A stretch of DNA of 19,722 bases, taken from the NCBI GenBank assembly GCA_946886725.1, contig CAMPJF010000004.1, forward strand, positions 1 to 19,722, written 5' to 3'. This document shows positions 6,138 through 15,449 of this stretch, piece by piece. The translations under genes and the position numbers were made by a program. The first letter of the stretch is position 1. Each line of letters starts with the position of its first letter. This DNA comes from an uncultured Candidatus Saccharibacteria bacterium (GTDB lineage: Bacteria > Patescibacteria > Saccharimonadia > Saccharimonadales > UBA6022). Below the pieces are notes generated by a model, which saw only the letters and a program-made list of their open reading frames with translations, was not told where the DNA came from and made no database searches.

Positions 6138-6163
6138 TAGTCTGTGATTAGGATATGAAAATG

Positions 6164-6187
6164 GCCCGCCCTGAAGGAGCGGCGGGC
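6164..6187 (-). terminator. Terminator of the 6.2-6.9 kb gene pair
   Basis: GCCCGCC (6164-6170) pairs with GGCGGGC (6181-6187) across a ten-base loop. CATTTTCAT follows on the minus strand. Confidence 0.8.
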
Positions 6188-6211
6188 TCAACTTCACGGA
6201 CGGACCGTTTG

Positions 6212-6607
6212 CTAATGACGTACAAATTTAGATCGGTGTTTGCGTCGGCGCATTTCTTTGTACATCAGCCATAGTCGATAAAACAAGGGCGGCAGCATCC
6301 TAAAGCAACCGAGCCCCACACAGGCGATACAGATATATGCCAACCACCACATTCCTTGGCTAAAGATAAGCAACGCAGCAGACAGACAAACTCCCCCGAC
6401 GACAACAGTAATAACCGCTAAAACAGTTTTTACTACTGCATGATGTAGCGTCTTTTGCCGCCAATACTGCATGTCATACCCTAGCGTCGTTTCTTGCATC
6501 AACACCATCCGCACGACACGCCGAACGCGGCGGTTAAATCGACTCATGGCCGCGCCGTCATGGCAGTAGGGACATTCTTGTCTTTTCTGCGATTCATAAA
6601 GGCCCAC
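6212..6607 (-). CDS. Small membrane protein with N-terminal CPxC motif
   Basis: I do not recognise the family. From GTG 6607 the product is 131 aa: a short N-terminus with Glu-Cys12-Pro-Tyr-Cys15-His (half of a zinc-ribbon-like site), a basic segment (SRFNRRVRRVVR), two membrane helices at about 59-82 and 87-112, and a strongly basic tail. The two membrane helices with basic flanks suggest both ends lie in the cytoplasm. GTG 6607 starts five bases past the stop of the upstream gene, which points to translational coupling. ATG 6547 is an alternative, but it lacks an SD and would lose the CPxC motif. It probably shares the mRNA of the gene at 6612-6935. Confidence 0.7.
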   Translation of the reverse strand: MGLYESQKRQECPYCHDGAAMSRFNRRVRRVVRMVLMQETTLGYDMQYWRQKTLHHAVVKTVLAVITVVVGGVCLSAALLIFSQGMWWLAYICIACVGLGCFRMLPPLFYRLWLMYKEMRRRKHRSKFVRH

Positions 6608-6611
6608 TTTA

Positions 6612-6935
6612 TCATTTCTTGAGCTGGCGCAGATAACCCCACGCCCGAAGCACGACAAGAATTTCTTTAGGCTTGAATGGCACGCCGTATTGGCGAACGA
6701 GCTCGTGAAGTTGGATTGCTACCTGATCAGGCCCCTGTGCACGCCTAAGCGGCACATACAAATACCCCAATTCGAGCTGCGCTTTTGTCGCAGCAGTCAA
6801 GCGATTTTCATATCGCTCGGCGTCAAGCAGAAATCGCGTTGCAGACTCTACTTCAGCGCGATCGGACGAATACAAGATCGCCTCTTGTGCCTCTGCGGAC
6901 GTCTTAAAGGCGTAAACTTTTTCATCATTTGTCAT
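6612..6935 (-). CDS. Hypothetical protein, about 107 aa
   Basis: I do not recognise this gene. The product is a small soluble, mainly helical protein. The C-terminal half (LHELVRQYGVPFKPKEILVVLRAWGYLRQLKK, read in two parts: a helix to about residue 80, then a second helix) ends in a basic stretch. ATG 6935 is chosen because the frame upstream runs through its promoter. GGAAGG lies about ten bases before it as a weak SD. It is first in a two-gene unit with the membrane protein at 6212. Confidence 0.75.
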   Translation of the reverse strand: MTNDEKVYAFKTSAEAQEAILYSSDRAEVESATRFLLDAERYENRLTAATKAQLELGYLYVPLRRAQGPDQVAIQLHELVRQYGVPFKPKEILVVLRAWGYLRQLKK

Positions 6936-6998
6936 TGAAAATGAACCTTCCCGCGTAGTATCAATCGATGTGTTGATTTTTGACGAAGAACATTGCAT

Positions 6999-7027
6999 AT
7001 TATTGCATAATTTTCTGCTGCAATCAA
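6999..7027 (-). promoter_or_regulatory. Promoter of the 6.2-6.9 kb gene pair
   Basis: TTGATT (7022-7027), a 17-base spacer and AATAAT (6999-7004) with a TGC extension. ATGCAAT is repeated ten bases apart across the -10 region. Confidence 0.65.
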
Positions 7028-7045
7028 CCATCCTAAACGAAAAGA

Positions 7046-7085
7046 GCCCACCGAAGAAGCTCATCACCGAGCAAACTCGGCGGGC
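7046..7085 (-). terminator. Terminator of the gene at 7101
   Basis: On the minus strand GCCCGCCGA pairs with TCGGTGGGC (one G-U pair), with TCTTTTCGTTT after it. An inner CGAG/CTCG pair can form in the loop. Confidence 0.75.
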
Positions 7086-7100
7086 GCTTTTCGGACGGGC

Positions 7101-7382
7101 TTATTGATGACTGCGCTTGTTTATGAATTTCTGCATCGCAACACCCTCTTGCCGTTCTTTTAGGTTAATGGAATGGAGGTAGCTGGCACACATCCGCGCA
7201 AGCTCATCCATAACCTCCCAGTAGCTCTGCGCTTCAGCTAGCCGTGAATCACCCAGATGAGCGAAGTCGCGCTGCCCCTGCAAAGCTATAGCACGGTGTC
7301 GTGCCGATTCAGTCCGGCCGAATTGATCGCGCTTCTTGGACTTTCTTTCAAGTAATGCTAGCCCGGTTTTACCCTTGCCCAT
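7101..7382 (-). CDS. Hypothetical protein, 93 aa
   Basis: I do not recognise this gene. The product has a very basic N-terminus (MGKGKTGLALLERKSKKRDQ), then a helical stretch of about 60 residues and another basic end, with no membrane segment. That could suit an RNA- or DNA-binding small protein, but this is only a composition argument. The start is clear: ATG 7382 follows GGGAGG by six bases. It has its own terminator. The 7383-7548 gap holds a perfect inverted repeat ATGAC-GA-GTCAT at 7429-7440, a possible operator, but no promoter I can place with confidence. Confidence 0.78.
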   Translation of the reverse strand: MGKGKTGLALLERKSKKRDQFGRTESARHRAIALQGQRDFAHLGDSRLAEAQSYWEVMDELARMCASYLHSINLKERQEGVAMQKFINKRSHQ

Positions 7383-7548
7383 TACTACCTCCCAGTTAGA
7401 TAGTGGATTTGAAATACATTCATAAATAATGACGAGTCATAGAAAGAACATCTCTATGGTGGGACAGTACTGCATTTGGTCAATGTTAGTCAGTTCTACG
7501 TAAAAGAATAGTTGGATTATCGCATATAAAACCATGCATTACAAGACG

Positions 7549-7580
7549 AAAATACCCCACTCTTTCGAGCGGGGTATTTT
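7549..7580 (-). terminator. Terminator of rpoB-rpoC
   Basis: A 14-bp stem (AAAATACCCC and its partner GGGGTATTTT, with inner CTC/GAG and one G-U pair) is capped by a GAAA tetraloop on the minus strand. The T runs on both sides make it potentially bidirectional. Confidence 0.93.
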
Positions 7581-7596
7581 TCGACAAATGTACTAA

Positions 7597-10500
7597 CTAA
7601 GCAGCTAGTTCAAGGTCTTCAGCGATTTCACTGACCATGTCGTCATCTTCGGACACATCAGCGGGAACACCTGTTCCAACTGGGATCTTGCGGCCGATGA
7701 TAACGTTCTCCTTCAAGCCATGCAATCGGTCTGCGCGGCCACTGACTGCGGCGTTGATCAGAACGCGAGTCGTATCCTGGAATGATGCAGCTGATAGCCA
7801 GCTGTCGCTCCAGATAGACACCTTCGTGATTCCAAGGAGTAGTTGCGTGTAACCAACCAATTCCTTGCCTTCGCCTGCTAGCTCGGCATTAGCTTCAACG
7901 ACAGATGCCTTTGAAACGATATCGCCCGTAACAAACGCGCTGTCACCTGGTTCTTCAATCTGAACGCGGCTGAACATCTGGCGCACGATGATCTCGAGGT
8001 GCTTGTCAGCAACGTCTTGACCCTGTGCGGCATAGATGCGCAGTACTTCGTTGATGATGTAGCGCTGTGTGGCTTCCGTGCCCTTTAGGCGCATCAAATC
8101 GTGAAGATTCAATGAACCGATGGTCAGGCGGTCACCAGCTTCAACGCGGTCACCAGCCTTGACGACCAACTGAGTAGCGCCAGAGATCTCGTAGCGGACG
8201 GGTGCGCCTGCATTTGCTGCAAGAACAAGTGTGTCTTCTGCGACTTCAACGACACCGTCAAATGGTGCGACCAAAGGCTTGCTTTCGCTTTCAGCAGTCG
8301 CAAGGACGTCACCGACTTTGACACTACTTCCAGCCTTAACAGTCACTGTACGGCCGTTAAGCGCAATACGCTCGACGTGTCCAGCATCCGGAGTAACCTG
8401 GACGATGTACTTTTTGCCATCTTCCCATACGTCAACCGTACCAGTAACTTCAGTCATGTTTGCCTGACCCTTAGGTGAACGAGCTTCAAACAGCTCTTCG
8501 ACACGAGGTAGACCCTGAGTGATGTCACCACCAGCAACACCACCGGCGTGGAAGGTCTTCAGCGTTAGCTGTGTACCTGGCTCACCGACAGACTGCGCCG
8601 CGATAACACCGACAGGCTGTGCCTTGTCAACGATCGCACCAGTTGCCATGTCGATACCGTAGCTCTTCTGCGGGATACCACGGAGGTTCTTCGTAGAAAG
8701 GACGGATTGAATTTTGACACTTTCGATAGTGCTATCCGCTTCGATTGCGTCTGCGATTTCACGAGTGATCAATTGGTCTTTTTTGACGTGATCGGCAACA
8801 TCTTCCGCAGTAAAGCGGCCGAATAGACGGTTACCGAAGTCGATCATCGTTAGCTCTGACTCGCTGCGGTGAATAGCAAAGCCATCATCGTCACCAGCTT
8901 CGTCAGCAACAGTAAAGACATCTTGCGATACGTCTACCAGACGGCGAGTTAGATATCCCGAGTCGGCAGTCTTAAGCGCGGTGTCGATCAGACCCTTACG
9001 TGCACCACGTGTCGCCACGAACTGCTCTAGGGATGAAAGACCGTCTTTATAGTTCGAGCGAATAGGAAGTTCGATTTCTGCGTTACTTGCGTCCACCATA
9101 ATACCCACCATCGCGCTCGCAAGCTTAACGTTCGAGATATCACCACGAGCACCAGAGTTAACCATGACAGAAATGCTGGTATCCATGTTCTTTAACTGAT
9201 CCTGCAAGAAGTCAGTCACCTTGCGGTCGACGCTTCGCCATGCAGCAACGGTAAGCGTATAACGCTCTTCGTCAGTCACAAGACCTTGGTCGTACTGTTC
9301 AGAAATCAATGTCGTCTTTTCGTCACCTTCTGCAACGAACTCTGGGATTTCCTTGAACTGGATATAGTCGTCTTTACCAGTTGATACGGCAGCGATTGTC
9401 GCAAAACGGAACGCGAGGCCCTTCATTTTGTCGGCTGTCTTTGCAGTTTCTTCAGCACCATATTGGTTGAAGATTTTTGCAAGGACTTTCTTTAGCTGTT
9501 TCTTGTTCTGGATAGAGTTATCGTAAGGATATTCTGCAGGCAAGATTTCGTTAAAGAAGACACGTCCAAGGGTTGTATCGCGGATCTTACCCTTTGCGAA
9601 TACGCGGATTGGACTTTGTAGTTGCAATTTCTTGTTGTCATATGCCATCTCGGCTTCATAGACAGAACTGTAAGCCTTTACGGTATCAGTTTGCGCGTTT
9701 GGCTTTTCGTACGTTAGGTAGTAGTTACCAAGGACAACGTCCTGACCGATGTTTAGGACCGGCGCACCGTCGGCTGGCTTCAAGAGGTTGTTCGTTGCGC
9801 TCATTAGTTCGCGAGCTTCACGCTGCGCATCATCTGATAGCGGCAAGTGAACAGCCATCTGGTCACCGTCGTAGTCGGCGTTAAATCCGTTTGCAACAAG
9901 TGGGTGTAGCTGAATTGCTTTACCTTCAACAAGTTTAGGCTGAAAAGCCTGGATTGACAGACGGTGAAGTGATGGCGCACGGTTCAACAGAACGTACTTG
10001 CCTTCAATCACTGCGTCAAGCGCGTCCCATACCAATGTGTCACCCGCTTCGATCAAACGAGTTGCTGAACGAATGTTGTGTGCGTGTTCACCACGAATCA
10101 ACCAGCTAATAACGAAAGGCTTGAACAGTTCGAGGGCCATTTGCTTTGGCAGACCACACTGGTGAATCTTAAGCTTTGGACCAACGACAATAACTGAACG
10201 GCCAGAGTAGTCAACGCGCTTACCAAGAAGGTTCTGGCGGAAACGACCCTGCTTACCCTTAAGCATGTCACTGATAGATTTAAGACGGCGGCGACCGCCG
10301 GTTGCGTTTACCGCACGACCACCACGAGCAGCACTGTTGTCGATCAAAGCATCAACAGCTTCTTGCAACATACGCATTTCGTTTCGGCAGATAACTTCAG
10401 GAGCATTAAGGTCCATGAGTTTCTTCAAACGGTTATTACGGTTGATAACACGGCGGTAAAGATCATTCAGGTCAGATGTCGCAAAACGGCCACCTGTTAG

Positions 10501-11430
10501 CTGTACCATTGGACGTAGGTCCGGTGGAATCACTGGAAGTACAGTTAATGTCAGGCTGTTTGGCTTGATGCCAGCAGCGTGCATAGCTTCAAGGACCTTT
10601 AGGCGCTTCAATAGCTTCTTTTCGCGTTGACCCTTCGCGCCTTCGACTTCTTCAGTCAGCTCAGCGATAAGCTGAGGTAGGTCGATTTGATCAAGCAATG
10701 CTTTCATTGCTGTACCACCCATGCCAACCTTGACTAGCTCTTCGTATTCTTCAGGAAGATTACGGTAGTCAGTTTCGTTGATAAGCGCGTTCTTGACAAG
10801 GCTTTCAAGCTGAGCCTTCTTTACGTTATAGCTCTCGTTCAGCTCTTCAACTTCGCGTGATTGCTGTTCAGCTAGTGCCTTTACATCAGCACCTTCTTCT
10901 TCAGCGGCTTTTTCAGCACGAATTTTGATTGCCATACGAGCAGCTTCTGTTTCTGCTTCTAGATCAGCAAGAATTTGGTCGCGCTTTTCAGTCTCTACGT
11001 CAAGGATAACGTAGGTTGCAAAGTAAGCGATGCGCTCTAGGTTGCGGACAGTAATGCCAAGTAGTAGTGACATTGCTGAAGGCGTACCGCGCATGAACCA
11101 GATGTGCGCAACAGGTGCAGCAAGGCTGATGTGCGCCATACGTTCACGGCGAACGATAGATTTAGTGACTAGTTCACCATTCTTGTCGATCGCAGCTTCG
11201 CGTGAACGAACACCTTTTAGCTTGTTATCGTGCGGGTTGATGTCTTTGACTGGTCCGAAAATTCGTTCACAGAAAAGACCGTCGCGCTCAGGCTTTTGGG
11301 TACGGTAGTTAATAGTTTCAGGCTTTGTAACTTCCCCGTGGCTCCACTTTAGGATGTCCTCGGGGCTAGCGACTGCCAGACGGACTGCATCAAAATCAGC
11401 AATGCCGTTATTAGCGAGAATACGACTCAT
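7597..11430 (-). CDS. rpoC: DNA-directed RNA polymerase subunit beta'
   Basis: The 1277-aa product is the catalytic clamp subunit. The active-site loop NADYDGDQM is at 517-525, with the Mg-binding Asp519, Asp521 and Asp523 (the usual Phe is Tyr). [28 protein letters not shown], the bridge-helix [19 protein letters not shown] and the trigger-loop [16 protein letters not shown] are intact. Two things are odd. The N-terminal zinc finger (normally C-x-C then C-x2-C after the FGP-x-KD motif) keeps only one early Cys54, and the four ligands are replaced by a stretch with no cysteine. The second zinc site before [11 protein letters not shown] also lacks all four cysteines ([17 protein letters not shown]). 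A charged coiled insert lies at about 150-200. The gene starts two bases past the rpoB stop, with its AGGAGG SD inside rpoB. Confidence 0.99.
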   Translation of the reverse strand: MSRILANNGIADFDAVRLAVASPEDILKWSHGEVTKPETINYRTQKPERDGLFCERIFGPVKDINPHDNKLKGVRSREAAIDKNGELVTKSIVRRERMAHISLAAPVAHIWFMRGTPSAMSLLLGITVRNLERIAYFATYVILDVETEKRDQILADLEAETEAARMAIKIRAEKAAEEEGADVKALAEQQSREVEELNESYNVKKAQLESLVKNALINETDYRNLPEEYEELVKVGMGGTAMKALLDQIDLPQLIAELTEEVEGAKGQREKKLLKRLKVLEAMHAAGIKPNSLTLTVLPVIPPDLRPMVQLTGGRFATSDLNDLYRRVINRNNRLKKLMDLNAPEVICRNEMRMLQEAVDALIDNSAARGGRAVNATGGRRRLKSISDMLKGKQGRFRQNLLGKRVDYSGRSVIVVGPKLKIHQCGLPKQMALELFKPFVISWLIRGEHAHNIRSATRLIEAGDTLVWDALDAVIEGKYVLLNRAPSLHRLSIQAFQPKLVEGKAIQLHPLVANGFNADYDGDQMAVHLPLSDDAQREARELMSATNNLLKPADGAPVLNIGQDVVLGNYYLTYEKPNAQTDTVKAYSSVYEAEMAYDNKKLQLQSPIRVFAKGKIRDTTLGRVFFNEILPAEYPYDNSIQNKKQLKKVLAKIFNQYGAEETAKTADKMKGLAFRFATIAAVSTGKDDYIQFKEIPEFVAEGDEKTTLISEQYDQGLVTDEERYTLTVAAWRSVDRKVTDFLQDQLKNMDTSISVMVNSGARGDISNVKLASAMVGIMVDASNAEIELPIRSNYKDGLSSLEQFVATRGARKGLIDTALKTADSGYLTRRLVDVSQDVFTVADEAGDDDGFAIHRSESELTMIDFGNRLFGRFTAEDVADHVKKDQLITREIADAIEADSTIESVKIQSVLSTKNLRGIPQKSYGIDMATGAIVDKAQPVGVIAAQSVGEPGTQLTLKTFHAGGVAGGDITQGLPRVEELFEARSPKGQANMTEVTGTVDVWEDGKKYIVQVTPDAGHVERIALNGRTVTVKAGSSVKVGDVLATAESESKPLVAPFDGVVEVAEDTLVLAANAGAPVRYEISGATQLVVKAGDRVEAGDRLTIGSLNLHDLMRLKGTEATQRYIINEVLRIYAAQGQDVADKHLEIIVRQMFSRVQIEEPGDSAFVTGDIVSKASVVEANAELAGEGKELVGYTQLLLGITKVSIWSDSWLSAASFQDTTRVLINAAVSGRADRLHGLKENVIIGRKIPVGTGVPADVSEDDDMVSEIAEDLELAA

Positions 11431-11432
11431 CT

Positions 11433-14400
11433 TTACGCCTCCTCCTTAATTTCTTCTATTTCATCAATATCTTGGATGCTTACACCGTCTTCGATGTCGC
11501 CAAGCTCATCAGCTTCGTCCAGGATTGTTTCAAATTCTTCATCGTCAAAGACAATTTCCGCAGGGACAGTCTTGTCTGCAGGGCCGCTAGTAGCGATGAT
11601 TGCTTCAGCGTCGATTGCGACGTCTTCTGACTCATCAAGCAGGTCAACGCGAAGACCAAGACCTTGCAATTCTTTTACGAGAACGTTGAATGATTCAGGT
11701 AGTTTTGGACCGACAATTGCCTCGTTCTTGATGATTGATTCGTATGCCTTGGCACGTCCGTAAACATCATCCGATTTGATTGTAAGCATTTCCTGCAAGG
11801 TTGTTGCAGCACCATACGCTTCCAGCGCCCAGACTTCCATCTCACCAAATCGCTGACCACCGTTTTGCGCTTTACCACCGAGTGGCTGCTGGGTGACCAT
11901 TGTGTATGGACCAGTTGAACGAGCGTGAATCTTGTCACTAACCATGTGGTGCAGCTTAATGATATGCATCACACCGACAGTTGTGCGTTCCTCGAATGCT
12001 TCACCAGTACGGCCGTCATATAGCTGTGATTTACCATCGCGAGCGTAACCAGCTTTTTCCAGCTCGTCGCTGATGATCTCGTTTGGAACACCGTTAAATG
12101 GAGGCGTAGCGACCTTGTAACCGAGTGCGCGCGCTGCCATACCAAGGTGTGTTTCGAACAGCTGACCAATATTCATACGAGATGGGACACCGAGTGGGTT
12201 CAAGACCACATCAACTGGCGTACCGTCTTCCATGAACGGCATGTCTTCGACAGGAAGAATACGCGCAACGACACCCTTGTTACCGTGACGACCAGCGAGC
12301 TTGTCGCCAACGCTGATCTTGCGAAGCTGTGCAACGAAGATTTGAATCTGCATTAGGACACCAGCTTTAAGTTCATGACCGTTTTCGCGGCTAAAGATCT
12401 TAACGCCGACAACTTTACCACCACCGGCGTTGTTCATGCGCTGCGAAGTATCGCGAACGTCTTTAGCCTTTTCACCGAAGATTGCGCGCAGTAGGCGCTC
12501 TTCTGATGAAAGCTCTTGCTCGCCCTTTGGTGTAATCTTACCGACAAGAACGTCGCCGGACTTAACCTCGGAACCAACTTGAACGATACCATTTTCGTCT
12601 AGGTGACGAAGTGAATCTTCTGAAACGTTTGGAATGTCACGAGTGACAATTTCTGGACCAAGCTTGGTTTCGCGAACTTCAACGGTGTAATCTTTGATGT
12701 TGATGCTAGTCAGTGCATCTTCTTTGACGATACGATCAGAAAGAACGATCGCGTCATCCATGTTGTAACCACCCCATGGCATGAAGGCCACAGTAAGGTC
12801 GCGACCAAGTGCCAATTCGCCATCAGCGATTGAAGCACCTTCGATCAGGATGTCACCTGCTGAGACTTTTTGACCACGAAGAACGCGGACTTTTTGGTTG
12901 ATTGAACGGTCATCGTTAGATTTTGCAAAGTGTACGACTTCGTAAATCTTTACACCGTCTTTGTACTTGACGTGAACTTCATCACCGTCAGCACGAACAA
13001 CTTCACCGTCAGATTCAGCAACGATCAACTGGCTAGTGTTTGCAGCAAGCGCTGTCTCGATACCAGTACCAACGACAGCCGCTTCTGGATTAAGAAGAGG
13101 AACTGCCTGTTTCTGCATGTTCGAACCTGTTAGTGAACGGTCAACACGGTTTTTCTCGATGAATGGGACAAGTGATGCAGTTGAACCAAGAATCTGCTTG
13201 TTGGCTGCGTCCATGTACGTGACATCGGCAGCGTCAACCTGTGCAGGATTGAGGTTGTCACGAGCACTCACGCGCTCGTTTGCAAACGTATTATCGTCGT
13301 TTAATTTCGCACCGGCATCAGCGATCACTTCGCCAAGTTCCTGTGAAGCATCCAAGTAGACGACTTCGTCAGTTACTTTGCCGTTAACTACCTTAAGATA
13401 TGGAGTTTCGATGAAGCCGTATTCGTTAACGCGTGCATATGACGCAAGGTTAAGTACCAGTCCAATGTTGGCACCTTCTGGTGTTTCAACAGAACAAAGG
13501 CGACCGTAGTGCGTAGGGTGCGCGTCGCGGACGTCAAAGCCAGCACGTTCACGCGACAAGCCACCAGGACCCATCGAGCTTAGGCGGCGTTTGTGTGAAA
13601 GCTCTGCAAGCGGGTTTACTTCGTCCATCAACTGTGAAAGCTGTGAACTAGCAAAGAATTCACGAACAGCAGCAACAACTGGGCGAGCATTGATCAGCTG
13701 ACCAGGGGTTACAGTCTCTAGATCACTCATGCTCATGCGGTCCATTGCGTTACGTTGCATACGAAGCATACCAACGCGGAACTGACGAGCAACCAATTCA
13801 CCAACTAATTTAACGCGGCGGTTTGATAGCGCGTCGATGTCGTCAGCTGGTTCCTGAGTATTATTAAGGCGAATAATTTCCTTGATGATTGCGATAAGGT
13901 CGCTCATTTGGAAAACACGGTTTTCAGTCGTGTTTGGCACTTCCAAACCAAGGCGTTGGTTCAATTTGTAACGTCCGACGCGACTGTAGTCGAATCGCTT
14001 AAAGTCGAAGAACATGCGTTCGATCATCGTACGAGCGTTATCAACGGTCGCAAGATCACCCGGTCGCAAGCGGCGATAGACTTCGATCAATGCTTCATTC
14101 GCACCGCGCGCTGGATCTTTTTCGAGCGTGGCATCGATATATTTCACTTCGCCAGTGTCAACATCAGCAAACAATGCTTTGATTTCAGATGTCTTATTGT
14201 GGCCTAGGGCGCGCAATAGAGTTGTCACTGGTAGTTTTCGGCGACGATCGATCTTTACGTAGATAGTACCGTTTGAAGCGGTTTCAAATTCCAACCATGC
14301 ACCACGGCCAGGAATAAGCTTTGCGCCGTAGTTATTGCGTCCGATTGCACTGTCGGCAGTAAAGAACACACCCGCAGAACGGATCAACTGCGAAACAACG

Positions 14401-14792
14401 ACACGTTCGGTACCGTTAATCACGAATGTACCGCGGTCAGTCATCCATGGGTAGTCACCAAGGTAGATTTCCTGCTCTTTAACTTCACCGGTGACCTTAT
14501 TGGTCAATTCAACGTTCGCATGTAGCGGCGCATCAAAGGTAAGGTTGTTTTCTTTTGCGTCTTGCTCACTTGTCTTTGGATCCTGGAATGCATATTCCTT
14601 GAATCGTAGTTCGAGTTTTTGACCAGTATAGTCCTCGATCGGGTTAAGTTCTGCAAATATTTCACTCAAACCAGTCTCGACGAATTCACGCCATGAGTCT
14701 TTCTGGTGAGCGATTAGGTTTGGTAGTGGTAAAGCGGTATCGTCCTTTGTAAAGAACACACGCTTAGCCACGTCAGGCTTGGTTTTTGCCAT
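11433..14792 (-). CDS. rpoB: DNA-directed RNA polymerase subunit beta
   Basis: The 1119-aa product is shorter than the 1342 aa of E. coli and lacks the large lineage inserts. The rifampicin pocket near residues 380-410 (SSQLSQLMDEVNPLAELSHK, then RRLSSMGPGGL) keeps the residues matching E. coli Gln513, Asp516, His526 and Ser531; Leu533 is Met. GRLCSVETPEGANIGL, MPWGGYNMDDAIVLS and GDKLAGRHGNKGVV (catalytic lysines) are intact. The C-terminus ends in an acidic tail. ATG 14792 (MAKTKPD) is chosen over ATG 14807 because GAGGAG lies at the right distance. It is first in the operon with rpoC. No rplJ/rplL genes precede it. Confidence 0.99.
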   Translation of the reverse strand: MAKTKPDVAKRVFFTKDDTALPLPNLIAHQKDSWREFVETGLSEIFAELNPIEDYTGQKLELRFKEYAFQDPKTSEQDAKENNLTFDAPLHANVELTNKVTGEVKEQEIYLGDYPWMTDRGTFVINGTERVVVSQLIRSAGVFFTADSAIGRNNYGAKLIPGRGAWLEFETASNGTIYVKIDRRRKLPVTTLLRALGHNKTSEIKALFADVDTGEVKYIDATLEKDPARGANEALIEVYRRLRPGDLATVDNARTMIERMFFDFKRFDYSRVGRYKLNQRLGLEVPNTTENRVFQMSDLIAIIKEIIRLNNTQEPADDIDALSNRRVKLVGELVARQFRVGMLRMQRNAMDRMSMSDLETVTPGQLINARPVVAAVREFFASSQLSQLMDEVNPLAELSHKRRLSSMGPGGLSRERAGFDVRDAHPTHYGRLCSVETPEGANIGLVLNLASYARVNEYGFIETPYLKVVNGKVTDEVVYLDASQELGEVIADAGAKLNDDNTFANERVSARDNLNPAQVDAADVTYMDAANKQILGSTASLVPFIEKNRVDRSLTGSNMQKQAVPLLNPEAAVVGTGIETALAANTSQLIVAESDGEVVRADGDEVHVKYKDGVKIYEVVHFAKSNDDRSINQKVRVLRGQKVSAGDILIEGASIADGELALGRDLTVAFMPWGGYNMDDAIVLSDRIVKEDALTSINIKDYTVEVRETKLGPEIVTRDIPNVSEDSLRHLDENGIVQVGSEVKSGDVLVGKITPKGEQELSSEERLLRAIFGEKAKDVRDTSQRMNNAGGGKVVGVKIFSRENGHELKAGVLMQIQIFVAQLRKISVGDKLAGRHGNKGVVARILPVEDMPFMEDGTPVDVVLNPLGVPSRMNIGQLFETHLGMAARALGYKVATPPFNGVPNEIISDELEKAGYARDGKSQLYDGRTGEAFEERTTVGVMHIIKLHHMVSDKIHARSTGPYTMVTQQPLGGKAQNGGQRFGEMEVWALEAYGAATTLQEMLTIKSDDVYGRAKAYESIIKNEAIVGPKLPESFNVLVKELQGLGLRVDLLDESEDVAIDAEAIIATSGPADKTVPAEIVFDDEEFETILDEADELGDIEDGVSIQDIDEIEEIKEEA

Positions 14793-14828
14793 TGTAACTC
14801 CTCGCATTGAATTAATTTAGTTGGGTAA

Positions 14829-14838
14829 TCGGCGCCGA
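14829..14838. repeat. Perfect palindrome in the rpoB leader
   Basis: TCGGCGCCGA reads the same on both strands. A looser inverted pair CCCTAA/TTAGGG lies nearby (about 14846-14873). These could fold the rpoB mRNA leader or bind a protein; no known element was recognised. Confidence 0.45.
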
Positions 14839-14924
14839 AGATTCCCTAAACTCTGATTCGTTCCCTGTTAGGGCCAACTAACGGTGAACATGCACAACCA
14901 AAGATACACTACTTCTTAGTACCC

Positions 14925-14953
14925 ATTGTGCGGGTTTTAGAGCAATTAGTCAA
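14925..14953 (-). promoter_or_regulatory. Probable rpoB promoter
   Basis: TTGACT (14948-14953), a 17-base spacer and CACAAT (14925-14930). The -35 is good and the -10 moderate. It leaves a leader of about 125 bases before rpoB. Confidence 0.5.
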
Positions 14954-14987
14954 GGGGTAAATCAAGCATTCGATGCAAACATGAAAA

Positions 14988-15023
14988 GCGGCCGGAATGA
15001 TGAAAATTCACTCATCCGGCCGC
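14988..15023 (-). terminator. Terminator of the small membrane protein gene at 15040
   Basis: GCGGCCGGA (14988-14996) pairs with TCCGGCCGC (15015-15023), with TTTTCATGTTT following on the minus strand. It insulates rpoB from the gene upstream. Confidence 0.85.
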
Positions 15024-15039
15024 CGTATTCAATACCACG

Positions 15040-15312
15040 TTACTCCTCCCATGATTGTCTGATTCTGTAGTGGATATAGATCAGCGCGAATATCGCCAGG
15101 CCCATCACAATCGAGTACACCGCGAAACTTCCGATAGCAATCGACAGCGCGCTAGCGAACACGCTTGCAATTGATCCAAACAAATACAATAGCAAAAGCA
15201 GCAGTCGACCTTCGGCGCCCGACCTGCCGTCCCTGACGAGCAACCAACCCAACACCACCGCGATCAAAGCCAATAGGCTTACACCCATTGAAATATGATT
15301 AATGGCAATCAT
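15040..15312 (-). CDS. Small three-helix membrane protein, about 90 aa
   Basis: I do not recognise the family. The product is almost entirely hydrophobic, with likely membrane helices at about 9-27, 37-58 and 62-82, separated by a short charged loop (VRDGRSGAEGR). It ends in a charged tail (HYRIRQSWEE). ATG 15312 is used; a TTG at 15321 is an alternative, and the SD is weak (GGA nine bases away). It has its own promoter and terminator and lies between the upstream membrane protein gene and rpoB. Confidence 0.72.
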   Translation of the reverse strand: MIAINHISMGVSLLALIAVVLGWLLVRDGRSGAEGRLLLLLLYLFGSIASVFASALSIAIGSFAVYSIVMGLAIFALIYIHYRIRQSWEE

Positions 15313-15366
15313 TGCGTGCAATCCAGCACCATCCGCTCATTTGAAGGTAAAGAACACGTATCAATA

Positions 15367-15395
15367 CTTATATAATTTATTATAATTCTCGTCAA
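15367..15395 (-). promoter_or_regulatory. Promoter of the small membrane protein gene
   Basis: TTGACG (15390-15395), a 17-base spacer and TATAAG (15367-15372). It lies directly beyond the terminator of the upstream gene. Confidence 0.7.
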
Positions 15396-15402
15396 TAAAA
15401 AT

Positions 15403-15441
15403 GTGTGGTGGGGTCATGTCTGACCCCTTTCGCGCCCACAC
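15403..15441 (-). terminator. Terminator of the gene at 15450
   Basis: The inner hairpin GGGGTCA/TGACCCC (15410-15427) sits inside outer arms GTGTGG/CCACAC, with a bulge on one side. ATTTTTATTG follows on the minus strand. Confidence 0.8.
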
Positions 15442-15449
15442 GACACGCA

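Noticed and set aside
9573..9884. Plus-strand 103-codon ORF inside rpoC
   Set aside because: It lies antisense within a highly conserved coding region, with no SD or promoter.
15410..15427. GGGGTCA...TGACCCC as a REP-type mobile repeat
   Set aside because: It occurs once here and is explained as part of a terminator.
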